The position numbers and the translations under genes are program-made. DNA of 64,000 bases from Gimesia chilikensis (GTDB lineage: Bacteria; Planctomycetota; Planctomycetia; Planctomycetales; Planctomycetaceae). Positions 17,116 through 29,048 of the stretch are shown here, piece after piece (within the stretch, counting starts at the first letter, position 1; the number at the start of each line of letters is the position of its first letter). The stretch spans positions 1,389,001 to 1,453,000 of the forward strand of contig NZ_CP036266.1 in NCBI RefSeq assembly GCF_007744075.1, written 5' to 3'. The notes under the pieces were generated by a model. That model did not search any database. It was given only the letters and a program-made list of their open reading frames with translations, and was not told the DNA's origin.

Positions 17116-19260
17116 TCAGGCAGTTGCCATCCGTTCTTCTTTTTCTTTCAGACGACGGGCAACGACTTCTTCCTGAATGTTACGTGGAACCTGGGCATAA
17201 CGCGAGAATTCCATGCTGAATCCACCTTTACCCTGGGTCATGGAACGCAGTTCGTTGGCATAGTCAAACATGCTTGCCAGCGGGACTTCAGCGATGAAGA
17301 CACTCGTTCCCATTTTGGTTTCCGATGTATTGATCACACCGCGTTTCTGAGCGATATGACCAGTGACAGCACCCTGGAATTCTTCAGGAACTTCCACTTC
17401 AAGTTTCATGATCGGCTCAAGCAGTGCCATGTTTGCTTTCTTCAGAGAGTCACGCATACAGTTGAATGCGGCGACGTTGAACGCCATTTCTGAAGAGTCA
17501 ACATCGTGGTAGCTACCGTCCGACAGAGTGGCGGAAACGCCCACAACTTCACATTCGCACAAGGGGCCTTTAACAAGAGCTCGTTGGAACCCTTTGTCCA
17601 CAGCCGGGATGTATTCTTTGGGAATACGTCCCTGGGTGATCGCATTTTTGAATTCGTAGGTTTCACCGTCATTTTCCACGGGCATTGGTTCAATTTTACC
17701 AACGACGTGAGCGTACTGACCAGAACCACCAGTCTGCTTTTTGTGCTTGTGATTGTATTCCACAGGGATGGTCGGTGTTTCGCGGTAAGCCACGCGGGGT
17801 TCACCCACGATACATTCGACTTTGTATTCACGTTTGATACGTTCGATGTAAACATCGAGGTGCAGCTGACCCATACCAGCGATGATGGTCTGATTGGTTT
17901 CTTCATCAGTCATCACGTGGAAGGTAGGGTCTTCGCGGTTGAAACGCTGAATGGCTTTAGCCAGACGATCGGCACCGTCCCGGTCGAGTGGTTCGATCGA
18001 AAGACGAATCACAGGCTCAGGTACAAAGATACTTTCCAGAGCGTAGTTTTCACCATCGCTACAGAATGTATCCCCGGAGGCACACTCCATACCTACAGCG
18101 GCGATAATGTCACCTGCTTCACCTACATCAACGTCTTCACGGCTGTCAGCGTGCATACGTACCAGCCGGCCAAAGCGGGTTGAGTTCCCGGTTCGGGTGT
18201 TGACGTAGCTCTGACCTTTTTCGATTTTACCCTGATAGATTCGCATGTAGGTCAGCTGACCGAAGGTTTCGTCGACAATCTTGAAGGCCATGGCAACCAG
18301 AGGTTTGTCAGAAGAGTGTGACAGCTTCGTACGGAACGAATCGCTGTGCGTATCTTCTGCACCTTCTTTGATGGCTTTCTGCTGAGCGTCCAGGTCAATC
18401 GCAGAAATTTCACGATCGAGCGGGCTGGGCAGGAAGCGAACCACGGCGTCAAGCAGAGTCTGCACACCTTTGTTCTTGAAAGCTGTTCCCATCATGACGG
18501 GGGTGATTTCGTGAGACAGAGTCGCTTCACGAATGACTTTGTAAATGTCGTCAACGGGAATTTCTGCCTCTTCCAGCAGGGCGACCATCAGGTCGTCGCT
18601 GAACATGGAGAGGGTTTCCAGCATCGCAGCACGAGCTTCTTCAGCAGCAGCTTTGAACTGCTCAGGAATTTCGCCGAGGACTTCTTTTTCACCCTGTTCG
18701 CCTTCGTAGGTGACGGCCTGCATGGTTACCAGGTCAACTACACCTTCGAACTGAGCACCTTCACCCATGGGAATCTGCAGCGGCAGAGGCACAACGTGCA
18801 ACTTTTCTTCGATCTGCTTGATCACGCTGGCAGAATCGGCACCGGTACGGTCCATCTTATTGATGAAGGCAATACGGGGAACGCCGTAACGTTTCATCTG
18901 ACGGTCAACGGTCAGAGACTGGCTCTGTACACCGCCTACCGAGCAGAGTACGAGAACGGCACCGTCCAGCACGCGAAGACTACGTTCCACTTCCACGGTA
19001 AAGTCAACGTGGCCCGGGGTATCGATGATGTTGACAGTATAGTCTCTCCACTGCACCTGTGTGGCGGCAGAAGCGATGGTAATCCCACGCTCACGCTCCA
19101 GGTCCATACTGTCCATGGTTGCTCCACCGTCACCACCTCGCACTTCACGCACTTTGTGGATTCGGCCTGAGTAGTACAGAATCCGTTCGGTAAGTGTGGT
19201 TTTACCAGAGTCGATGTGAGCCGAAATACCAATGTTTCGATACTTGTCCAGATTTTTCAT
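17116..19260 (-). CDS. fusA: Elongation factor G, mitochondrial EF-G1-like
   Basis: A 714-residue ribosomal translocase GTPase. Motifs: AHIDSGKT (P-loop, residues 14-21), ERERGITIASAA (switch I), DTPGHVDF (G3), NKMDR (G4) and complete domains II-V including KHKKQTGGSGQYAHV in domain IV. The P-loop has Ser where most bacterial EF-Gs have Ala (AHIDAGKT). This, plus DGGATMDSMDLERERG and FKNKGVQTLLDAV, matches mitochondrial EF-G1 and the spdEFG1 subfamily of spirochaetes, planctomycetes and deltaproteobacteria. No rpsL, rpsG or tuf is adjacent, so it is outside the usual str operon. ATG 19260. It converges on the DapA-family gene through a shared terminator. Confidence 0.97.
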   Translation of the reverse strand: MKNLDKYRNIGISAHIDSGKTTLTERILYYSGRIHKVREVRGGDGGATMDSMDLERERGITIASAATQVQWRDYTVNIIDTPGHVDFTVEVERSLRVLDGAVLVLCSVGGVQSQSLTVDRQMKRYGVPRIAFINKMDRTGADSASVIKQIEEKLHVVPLPLQIPMGEGAQFEGVVDLVTMQAVTYEGEQGEKEVLGEIPEQFKAAAEEARAAMLETLSMFSDDLMVALLEEAEIPVDDIYKVIREATLSHEITPVMMGTAFKNKGVQTLLDAVVRFLPSPLDREISAIDLDAQQKAIKEGAEDTHSDSFRTKLSHSSDKPLVAMAFKIVDETFGQLTYMRIYQGKIEKGQSYVNTRTGNSTRFGRLVRMHADSREDVDVGEAGDIIAAVGMECASGDTFCSDGENYALESIFVPEPVIRLSIEPLDRDGADRLAKAIQRFNREDPTFHVMTDEETNQTIIAGMGQLHLDVYIERIKREYKVECIVGEPRVAYRETPTIPVEYNHKHKKQTGGSGQYAHVVGKIEPMPVENDGETYEFKNAITQGRIPKEYIPAVDKGFQRALVKGPLCECEVVGVSATLSDGSYHDVDSSEMAFNVAAFNCMRDSLKKANMALLEPIMKLEVEVPEEFQGAVTGHIAQKRGVINTSETKMGTSVFIAEVPLASMFDYANELRSMTQGKGGFSMEFSRYAQVPRNIQEEVVARRLKEKEERMATA

Positions 19261-19623
19261 GGCTTTAGTGCAGGTTTACTTTAGGGAACGTGTTATGGAT
19301 ACAAAATGATCGGCAACGTACCGACCTTGATCAAGAGCTCAATATTATTCGGAACTTTTGAGAAGAAGCTCTCAAGTTTTACGGGGAGGCAGGCCCCGCA
19401 AATCGCATCACTCTACTGGTGTGATGGCTGACCCGGCAGGTTTTCACAACAAGGGATCACTGACATCCGATACATTCGCAAGTAGATAATCTGAGCGTAA
19501 GGTGTGAGCGTAGAATCTTATCGTTGTATCGACTTCGGGGGAAGAGGATTTTTGGTTAAATTCCGAAAACTCCCTGATTTATTGCTTCAATATTGTATAC
19601 GTCAGAAGCCGAATGTGAAAGGG
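19261..19623. other. Leader/intergenic region upstream of fusA
   Basis: No gene seen. In the fusA direction there are two adjacent small hairpins: CGGGG-N7-CCCCG (19382-19398) and TTGAGA-N6-TCTCAA (19358-19375). They lie roughly 100 to 140 bases upstream of the ATG and could be in the transcribed leader. The promoter was not identified. Confidence 0.35.
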
Positions 19624-19660
19624 AAAAAAACAGGGAGAATTTCAGATGAAATTCTCCCTG
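19624..19660 (-). terminator. Rho-independent terminator of ppdK
   Basis: Perfect 13-bp stem, CAGGGAGAATTTC (19631-19643) and GAAATTCTCCCTG (19648-19660), with a 4-nt loop. In the ppdK direction it is followed by TTTTTTTCCC. It lies 27 bp past the ppdK stop. Confidence 0.92.
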
Positions 19661-19686
19661 CAGGTAAGTTCAAACTTTAACTAAGC

Positions 19687-22419
<2,733 letters not shown>

Positions 22420-23038
22420 ACTTAATTCCTCTAAATGTTAATCAATCAGCCCGTCGGTCCCTTCACGCAAAGAAACCGGACGCTGACCAGTACATATCTA
22501 TTGTTCAGAAGCTCGCAGCTTCCCAGTAAGATGCGGGACTGAAGATTCAACCCCTCTCCTGCTCAATTCCTAACACGTGACAGTCGGCAAGAATTTGCCA
22601 GCTGCTGATTATTTTGTTGGAAGACAGACTCGTCTCTGGCGGTTGCTATCCAGTGATTCCGATGGGACTTCGTTCGAAGTCGTTCCGTCCGGGCAATCTG
22701 CTGTTTGCAGCGGATGTGGCTACTGTACGTTAAGCCATCGGATTGCAGCATATTTACTAGGGACACTACCATTGCTCCGTCTGGCCGTCAAGCGACTGGA
22801 TAGATTCGGGTTAAACGCTCCCGGAAATCCTCTGAATCTTCACCAAAGCCGACGTAATCAGAGCTCATAGCCAGTTGATTCCCCTGAAGTAAGCAGAATT
22901 AGCGTGGAAATTTGCTTCAGCTGTGATAACATTAAATTGAGCGCTAGTGATTCCGGTCAGGGGGCCAATCTCGGGATCATGTTAACTCACTTCCATTTCT
23001 TCACTTACATATCTTGAGTTCTCGATGCGGGCTGTACC
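22420..23038. other. 620-bp divergent intergenic region
   Basis: Holds the promoters of ppdK (leftward) and the FHA protein (rightward). A 97-codon plus-strand frame at 22577-22870 and a 69-codon minus-strand frame have low-complexity, shadow-like composition and no credible start signal. No strong palindrome was found. Confidence 0.4.
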
Positions 23039-23464
23039 ATGATAGCGAAACTGATTCCATTAAATGGTGGTCAGCCGATTCTGATTGATAAAGACGTTAC
23101 AGTGGTCGGTCGGAAATCGGACCTGTGTGACGTGCAGATTGATAAAAACAGCATCTCTAAGATCCATTGTGTGATTATCAAAACGGACGGTCTTCTGTTC
23201 GTGCGAGACCTGTGCAGCACGAACGGGACCCGGGTGAACGGTCAGAAAATCACCCGCGGTGCTCTGCTGCCCGGAGATGAACTCTCAATTGCTTCGACCC
23301 GCTTCGAGGTAGAACTAACCGGGAAGCATAAAAAGCAGCAGGAACCGGTTGAAGAAAGTCATCGCCATACCGAGATGCTGACTGCCTTCAACCTGGAGGT
23401 CGAGAGCCTGGATGAGAAACCAGAATCCGATGGTGACAGTGAGCTGAAACTGGCCTCAGAATAA
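23039..23464 (+). CDS. Small FHA-domain protein
   Basis: A 141-residue protein that is essentially one forkhead-associated domain plus an acidic tail. The phosphothreonine-binding loops are visible: VGRKSDLCDVQI, SISKIHCVI and STNGTRVNG. The C-terminal 45 residues are charged and probably disordered. It has no enzyme domain or membrane span, so it should act as an adaptor reading Ser/Thr kinase output. A PP2C phosphatase at 29049-29789 and another FHA protein at 62588 are in the window, but no kinase. Convergent with lpxI, gap 9 bp. Confidence 0.93.
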   Translation: MIAKLIPLNGGQPILIDKDVTVVGRKSDLCDVQIDKNSISKIHCVIIKTDGLLFVRDLCSTNGTRVNGQKITRGALLPGDELSIASTRFEVELTGKHKKQQEPVEESHRHTEMLTAFNLEVESLDEKPESDGDSELKLASE

Positions 23465-23473
23465 ACTGATAAC

Positions 23474-24367
23474 TCAGCCGGCCAGTTGCAGTGACAGCTC
23501 TTCTTCGTTGAGTGAAACGATCGCGATCCCCAGCTTGTCTGCCAGGTCGGCGACTTCCTGTTGGTCGATCATGATCGTCTGGTTGCTTTCAATTGCCAGT
23601 ACCCGTCCGCCTGCTTCGTGCATGGTCTGCAATGTTTTGATACCCACCGTGGGAACATCAAATCGACGATCCTGCTGGGGTTTGGCAACTTTAACCACGG
23701 TAAAACCACCTCGTTTACAAAGCTGGCCGGCCCGTTGAATCGCACGATCGGTACCTTCAATCGCTTCAACTGCGATGACAGCTTTATCGTTCACGACGAT
23801 ACTTTGTCCAATGTCCAACTGCCCCATCTGCTTGGCAATATCCCAACCCATTTTAATGTCTTCCCACTGTGAATGGCTGGGACGTCGTTTCGTCAGAAAT
23901 CCGTGTTTCACAAGTAACTCCGGGCAATAATCCAGTGCTGATTCGAAAAATAGATCGTCACGCTCAAATTCTTTAATCACCGCCAGAAGCAGAGTATCGT
24001 CTTTACGATCTTCCCTGGCGTAACGATACCACATATGCAGCGTGCGGAAATCGGGTAACAGTTTGAATATTCGAAACGGGCTGAACAGGACCGTTTTTTC
24101 AATCTTGCCCGCCATCACGATGCGTTTAACTTCTTCCCGTTTGAACAATTTGATTGCCCGGCCGATGCGTGCCAGGGGAATCCAGTGAAACGTATCGCAG
24201 ATGTCCATCAGCTCGTCACTGGCCATGCCGAAGATGCCCAGGCAGCAGACGGAATAACCCTGTTGCTGTGCCTGTTCCGCAAAGACGATTGGGAAGCGGC
24301 CTGCACCAGCCAGCAATCCGATCTGTCGTCGGGTGTCGGGAGGAGAAGTTTGTAATGTATTCATCAT
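23474..24367 (-). CDS. lpxI: UDP-2,3-diacylglucosamine pyrophosphatase LpxI
   Basis: A 297-residue DUF1009-family protein. It opens IGLLAGAGRFPIVFAEQAQQQG, typical of LpxI, and continues with VKRIVMAGKIEKT. The catalytic C-terminal domain contains EAIEGTDRAIQRAG and KPQQDRRFDVPTVG. LpxI hydrolyses UDP-2,3-diacylglucosamine to lipid X and UMP in lipid A synthesis and replaces LpxH in many non-enteric bacteria. It lies 43 bp downstream of lpxD on the same strand, supporting the assignment. Start at ATG 24367 or the adjacent ATG 24364. Confidence 0.94.
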   Translation of the reverse strand: MMNTLQTSPPDTRRQIGLLAGAGRFPIVFAEQAQQQGYSVCCLGIFGMASDELMDICDTFHWIPLARIGRAIKLFKREEVKRIVMAGKIEKTVLFSPFRIFKLLPDFRTLHMWYRYAREDRKDDTLLLAVIKEFERDDLFFESALDYCPELLVKHGFLTKRRPSHSQWEDIKMGWDIAKQMGQLDIGQSIVVNDKAVIAVEAIEGTDRAIQRAGQLCKRGGFTVVKVAKPQQDRRFDVPTVGIKTLQTMHEAGGRVLAIESNQTIMIDQQEVADLADKLGIAIVSLNEEELSLQLAG

Positions 24368-24410
24368 TAATCAGTCAGTTTCACGTTGAAACGGGTTTTG
24401 AAATGAAGAC

Positions 24411-25511
24411 TCAGGTAAGCGCGGATTTGTCGTTGATCTGACTCGAATCGTTCAGAGCTTCGAACTGCTGTGTGAGTGTTTTGAGTTGCTGTTCGAGGTC
24501 ACGGATCTGCTTCCGCATTTCAGGAACCTTGCGAATAGACATCACAATTTTCCGTTGTTCTTTTTCAGGCGCTGCAGGTGTTCCGATATGGACTTCGCCG
24601 GGCGGAATATCGCGGTGAACACCGGCCCGGGCACCCAGAGTAGCCTGATCTCCGATGTGCACGTGGTCTGCGATACCGACCTGTCCTGCACAGCGAACGT
24701 AATCTCCTGTGGTAATCGAACCGGCAAAACCGACTTGTGAAGCAAACGCGTTATGTTTGCCGATTTCGCAGTTATGGGCGATCATCACCTGGTTATCGAT
24801 CTTGGTTCCCAGACCGATGACTGTCGGTCCGATCATACCCCGGTCGATGGTTGTTCCGGCGCCAATTTCGACATCGTCTTCGATACGCACACTGCCGAGA
24901 TGAGGAATCTTGACGTACCGACCATTTTCGAAGCGATAGCCAAAACCGTCACATCCCAGCACAGCTGCGGCGTGAATTAAAACCCGGTCAGCGATTTTGA
25001 CATCCGGGTAGAGAACTGTATTGGCATGAATGGTCACATCGTCACCGAGGACGCAATCATCACCGATGTAGACGCCAGGGTAAATCCGGCAGTTGTTTCC
25101 AATTTTGACACCAGGGCGAATCGTGACCCGCGGATAAATGTGACAGTTCTCACCGATGGTGGCCTGGTCACTGATATCAGCTGCAGGAGAAATGCCGATT
25201 TCGGGAAGCTCCCGAGCAGGGCGGAGTTTCTGAATGACTTTGATGAAGGCAGCCTGGGCATCCACCACGGTCAGGGAGGTCATCGGGGTGGATTCAAAAG
25301 CTTTCTGGAACGACTCTTCCAGGCGTTGCTCGATAATCACGGCGCCAGCCTGACTCGACTTGAGGCGTTTCAGGTTGAGTTCATCGCCCACAAAAGTGAT
25401 ATCATGGGGACCCGCTTTGAGAACGGATTCCGCTCCATGTATTTCCAGCCTCTGATTGCCACGGGCCGGGCAATTCAGTTCTTGAGCGATCCACTCTACC
25501 GTCGTCGACAT
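24411..25511 (-). CDS. lpxD: UDP-3-O-acylglucosamine N-acyltransferase LpxD
   Basis: A 366-residue acyltransferase. The N-terminal uridine-binding domain (about 100 residues) is followed by a long left-handed beta helix of hexapeptide repeats (for example IGENCHIYPRVTIRPGVKIG). The catalytic His lies in IAHNCEIGKHNAFASQVG, and a C-terminal coiled helix (RKQIRDLEQQLKTL) matches the LpxD trimer tail. It adds the second acyl chain to UDP-3-O-acylglucosamine. ATG 25511 follows GGAAAGGACTCCTTG. First of the lpxD-lpxI pair, evidence that this planctomycete makes lipid A. Confidence 0.96.
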   Translation of the reverse strand: MSTTVEWIAQELNCPARGNQRLEIHGAESVLKAGPHDITFVGDELNLKRLKSSQAGAVIIEQRLEESFQKAFESTPMTSLTVVDAQAAFIKVIQKLRPARELPEIGISPAADISDQATIGENCHIYPRVTIRPGVKIGNNCRIYPGVYIGDDCVLGDDVTIHANTVLYPDVKIADRVLIHAAAVLGCDGFGYRFENGRYVKIPHLGSVRIEDDVEIGAGTTIDRGMIGPTVIGLGTKIDNQVMIAHNCEIGKHNAFASQVGFAGSITTGDYVRCAGQVGIADHVHIGDQATLGARAGVHRDIPPGEVHIGTPAAPEKEQRKIVMSIRKVPEMRKQIRDLEQQLKTLTQQFEALNDSSQINDKSALT

Positions 25512-25909
25512 CAAGGAGTCCTTTCCGAGAGATGTACGTATGCGATATCAATTGTCTGATTGAATACGGGAAAATGAGATACCATCCTGGCACTCTTTGA
25601 ATCCTGATTTCCCGGAATCGAATGATTTTTACCTGATTTTACAAAAGTAACGCAAGAGCATTTTTTAACTCAGACGCAAATTGTTTCCACATCTTGAGAT
25701 GTTAAGCAGGGCAGTGAGCGCTGCTTCTTTGTCTTGTGACCTGAGTCTCCTCAGAATTCAGGAATGCCACTGGTAGCCAACAGCCGAAGAATTAGTTAGG
25801 ATATTCTTTTCATGGAATAGGCTAATTTTACGTTGATCAGGTTGCATTGACTGGTTCGTATGTTCAGTTGTGCGGCAGAAGATTTTTTCAGGAATGCTTG
25901 GTAATAACG
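25512..25909. other. 398-bp divergent intergenic region
   Basis: Between lpxD and aroH. Contains the palindrome ACATCT-TG-AGATGT (25689-25702) and several short AT-rich stretches; no gene seen. The frame upstream of the aroH ATG is open from 25847 but has no protein-like conservation. Confidence 0.35.
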
Positions 25910-26281
25910 ATGTCGGTACGTGGAATTCGTGGTGCAACAACAGTGACTCAGGACGTTTCAGCAGAGGTATTGTCTGCGACACGCGAACTGCTGGAGCAAC
26001 TGCTCAAAGCGAATCGGATTGAAAACTACGAAGACATTGTCTCCGTATTTTTTACCACCACCCCTGACCTGACATCCGCCTTTCCGGCCGAGGCAGCCCG
26101 TGAGTTGGGAATGAAATCAGTCCCACTGATTTGTGCCTCTGAAATCGCCGTAAAAGGAGCGATGCCTCGCTGTATTCGTGTGATGATTCACGTAAATACT
26201 GACCAGAAACAGTCCGAAGTGGTGCACGTTTATCTGAATGAAGCTCAAAAGCTTCGACCGGACGTCGCCGCGGCTCAATAA
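25910..26281 (+). CDS. aroH: Monofunctional chorismate mutase, AroH type
   Basis: A 123-residue protein of the AroH (Bacillus-type) fold, which converts chorismate to prephenate for phenylalanine and tyrosine synthesis. It starts [13 protein letters not shown], containing the Arg used for substrate binding. [20 protein letters not shown] and [25 protein letters not shown] complete the active site; the IRVM segment holds the catalytic Arg. Length agrees with the family. ATG 25910 is chosen because the family starts at this motif; 25847 would add 21 unrelated residues. Convergent with the lipoprotein gene, gap only 6 bp. Confidence 0.94.
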   Translation: MSVRGIRGATTVTQDVSAEVLSATRELLEQLLKANRIENYEDIVSVFFTTTPDLTSAFPAEAARELGMKSVPLICASEIAVKGAMPRCIRVMIHVNTDQKQSEVVHVYLNEAQKLRPDVAAAQ

Positions 26282-26287
26282 GCCGGC

Positions 26288-27124
26288 TTACTGAATCCGG
26301 GTTTGCTCCGGTTCGGGGTCTGGCTCATCGTTGCCAATAATAGCATTGGTCGAAGTCCAGTGTAGCAGCTCGTCCGCATCGTCATCTGGAAAGGTGAAGG
26401 GAATCCCTCTTTCTTCCAAGATGTCCGTGAGTTCATCCAGCGGATTTTTCAGGAACTCCGGAGGCAGAACTTTCTGTAATTCATCCCAATGGGCTCTGAC
26501 GAGATTCATGTTTTCCGGGGGAACCTGTATCAGGTGTTCGGCCCGGTTCACCCGGGAAATCCACATGGCTTCATGCAACGTGCGGTGACGCTCTTCCAGG
26601 GAGAGCGAAGAGAAAGGGCGTTTATCCAGTTTCAACTGATGAATCGTTTTATTACCCTTTTCAATGACTTCCTCAAGGTCCTGATCCTCGCGCAGCTGAT
26701 TCCGGCTGGCCGCCAGTCCCAGCGCAAGCGTGTAGCAGATGAACTGTTCTTTCGACATGTCCCGTCTGCGGAGTGCTTTCTTCAGACTGCGATTGCGAAG
26801 TCCGAACTGATCCCCAATGCGATCCACATCCCAGAGCAGTGACAGGTTATTCTGCTCGCTGTGAACCAGATCCTCGATCGGCAGCGACCGGATGTGGCTC
26901 CAGGATGGCGCTGGAGCATAAACCGAGGGGAAGGCAGGCAGCTTCTGTTGTGGCAGAAGCTCAATGACTTTGAGATAACGCTTGAGTTCTGCCTCAGTCA
27001 CCTTCTCATTGACCTGCTTGAGTTCGGTGAATTCCAGAGAGTCGTCCGCACATCCCGCACTCAAAAACAGAACTATGCACAGGCTGTTTAGTGTTGAAAG
27101 GAAACCGAGTTTAAACTTCGCCAT
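26288..27124 (-). CDS. Putative lipoprotein, function unknown
   Basis: A 278-residue exported protein. A hydrophobic signal segment (LGFLSTLNSLCIVLFL) ends at the lipobox LSAGC, so it is probably lipidated at that Cys. The mature part is charged and mostly helical, with no motif that I recognise. The C-terminus is acidic (FPDDDADELLHW, then EPDPEPEQ). ATG 27124 is preferred over TTG 27133. It follows the GT-C-like membrane protein on the same strand with a 257-bp gap containing a hairpin. Confidence 0.75.
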   Translation of the reverse strand: MAKFKLGFLSTLNSLCIVLFLSAGCADDSLEFTELKQVNEKVTEAELKRYLKVIELLPQQKLPAFPSVYAPAPSWSHIRSLPIEDLVHSEQNNLSLLWDVDRIGDQFGLRNRSLKKALRRRDMSKEQFICYTLALGLAASRNQLREDQDLEEVIEKGNKTIHQLKLDKRPFSSLSLEERHRTLHEAMWISRVNRAEHLIQVPPENMNLVRAHWDELQKVLPPEFLKNPLDELTDILEERGIPFTFPDDDADELLHWTSTNAIIGNDEPDPEPEQTRIQ

Positions 27125-27207
27125 GAGAGGCAACCTGCAGTCTGGCTCTGGAAGTATTCGAGGATGAAACTAAACGGTCAAGGGAGGCACCTCTATCAGT
27201 TCAGGCA

Positions 27208-27238
27208 GCGGCAAACCACAGTTCTAGAACTGGGCCGC
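27208..27238. repeat. Hairpin with perfect 14-bp core palindrome
   Basis: Core palindrome CAGTTCTAGAACTG (27219-27232) nested inside GCGGC (27208-27212) and GCCGC (27234-27238). It lies 144 bp past the stop of the GT-C-like gene and 84 bp upstream of the lipoprotein ATG. No T-tract is visible; it may be an operator or a processing site. Confidence 0.4.
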
Positions 27239-27381
27239 AGCGATTGATCAGGCAGGGCGCACACAATGCTTATCGTCGGAATCTGAGAACTGGGAAGACT
27301 GTTTTGCCGGGAATTCCGACTTATCGGGTTGTAGGGAATATAGCGGATTGCGACGCTGGAGTTAAATCGCTCAGGATATAT

Positions 27382-28962
27382 CTAACCGGGGGGGAAATGA
27401 AAACCGGTGATACGGAAGACCGTCGCTACGCAGACAATTGCCTGAGCGACCAGAGCACCAATCCAGAAAGTCTGCTGTTTGAGAGGGGATGGAAGCTGTT
27501 CTTGAGAAACCTCAAACTGCTGCTGGCGAAGCTGCCAGGCTGGAATGGTCATCAAGAGGAACCAGGGCAGAAAGATGAGCCAGAGGCGAGCGGCTTCTCC
27601 CATGTTTTTGCCAGAGAGCCAGAGTAGTCCGAGCACAAGCAGGCAGGAGTATAACAGGGGATACACGGAGGTCGCGTGGTGTGATCCTGTGTTGAGATCT
27701 GGATCAGGACGCCGACACAGTGACTTGAGTACCAGCCAGATAACAGGTAGCCCGATTGACAGACTGATCTCCAGGGGATTTAGCAACAGCCACTTCCAGT
27801 ATGTGCGGGGATATTCATCATAGAAGCCGGCATGGTTTTGGAGATTCAGAATCCAGACCCGAGGTAGATTGAGCTGAAACAGAACCGCACACAGGATCAG
27901 CGGGACAGCAAATCCCAATAGGCTCCAGCCTGCCGCTGCAAACAATCGTTTCCAGGGGAATTGATGTGGAGTTGTTTCTGCTCTCTGTTTCCATGCGGAG
28001 AGTAGTGAATAAAGAACGGCACACAGCGCAACAGGTAGAAAGGCGAGCGTGAGAAACAAACCACTCCAGATCAATAGTCCCGCCAGGATAAAGCAGGCTA
28101 CAGACTTCCGACGCCAGGCGGCAACCCAGCAGTAAAGAAACGATATTGCCAGAACGGAATAAAGTGCATCTGACTTAGGTTGAAAGATCAGTGCTGCAGG
28201 TATCAGTGGCCAGAATGCAACAACCTGCCAGCTGATTCTGCGCGAACAGAATTCGTGGGCAAGTAGAAACAGGGGAATTACGGTCAGTGCAGAAGCGAGC
28301 AGGGTAATCAGGGTTGCCAGCCAGAGCACGGCCCGATCCCGGCTGGTCAGTGGATCAGGAGTGACCGCGGTCGTCTCAGCAATAATTTCACAGGCGATCT
28401 GAAAGGACGCAGGTTGCGATTCGATTAAAAGGGACTGTAGCCCTGGCCAGGTGTCACAGAGCCAGATCAACGATCGGTAGAACAGGGGCAGCCCGGGAGG
28501 GTGCGTCCCTTCGTGCAGTACGTCTCCTCCCTCCATTTTGGTTTCGTATTCAGAGAGGTAGGTGGCAACGTCTTTGATATTGGTATTTGCTTCTGTGAAG
28601 TATCCGGAAGATCCTTTGTAGTACAACACGAAAGGAGCCTTGGAGAGAGAGTATTCCGCCGGGGGGCTGTCCTGCAGGTAGAATGACCAGGTCAGGCTGG
28701 CGATGACCAACCCTGTGAGCCAGGCAATCAACTCGCCACGACGGCAGTTACTGATACGCGTATGGCCCCAGACAACCAGCAAGAGATATGCGGCGAGAAT
28801 CAGGCCGGCGACTATGGCACCGAACAGGACGCTTGGTCCTGTGAAAGGGATTCGTTGCCAGCTCCATTCTCCGGGGATACCCAGTGAGATGGAATCAGAA
28901 TAAAACAGACCCAGTGTAAGCAGAATGGCGATCAGAAACGGGATGAAGGATCGAACTCGCAT
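27382..28962 (-). CDS. Polytopic membrane protein, probable GT-C-fold glycosyltransferase
   Basis: A 526-residue integral membrane protein with about ten to twelve hydrophobic segments. A long extracytoplasmic loop after the first spans contains YLSEYETKMEGGDVLHEGTHPPGLPLFYRSL. The HPPG motif in such a loop is common in dolichyl- or polyprenyl-phosphate-sugar-dependent GT-C enzymes (GT39/PMT-like). Several Trp/Arg-rich loops follow. Inference only: it would transfer a sugar from a lipid carrier on the outer face of the inner membrane. The acceptor is unknown and no glycan gene cluster surrounds it. ATG 28962. Confidence 0.7.
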   Translation of the reverse strand: MRVRSFIPFLIAILLTLGLFYSDSISLGIPGEWSWQRIPFTGPSVLFGAIVAGLILAAYLLLVVWGHTRISNCRRGELIAWLTGLVIASLTWSFYLQDSPPAEYSLSKAPFVLYYKGSSGYFTEANTNIKDVATYLSEYETKMEGGDVLHEGTHPPGLPLFYRSLIWLCDTWPGLQSLLIESQPASFQIACEIIAETTAVTPDPLTSRDRAVLWLATLITLLASALTVIPLFLLAHEFCSRRISWQVVAFWPLIPAALIFQPKSDALYSVLAISFLYCWVAAWRRKSVACFILAGLLIWSGLFLTLAFLPVALCAVLYSLLSAWKQRAETTPHQFPWKRLFAAAGWSLLGFAVPLILCAVLFQLNLPRVWILNLQNHAGFYDEYPRTYWKWLLLNPLEISLSIGLPVIWLVLKSLCRRPDPDLNTGSHHATSVYPLLYSCLLVLGLLWLSGKNMGEAARLWLIFLPWFLLMTIPAWQLRQQQFEVSQEQLPSPLKQQTFWIGALVAQAIVCVATVFRITGFHFPPG

Positions 28963-29048
28963 TGATCAGCCAGATTGAAAACAGGGCGTCGACGAAAAGG
29001 GCTCCGTTGCCGCTGCCGGATTCAAACCGGCATTTCTGAAAGGGGATG

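Noticed and set aside
22577..22870. Open frame of 97 codons in the ppdK upstream region
   Set aside because: Composition is unlike neighbouring proteins, no ribosome-binding site, and it overlaps an equally open frame on the other strand.
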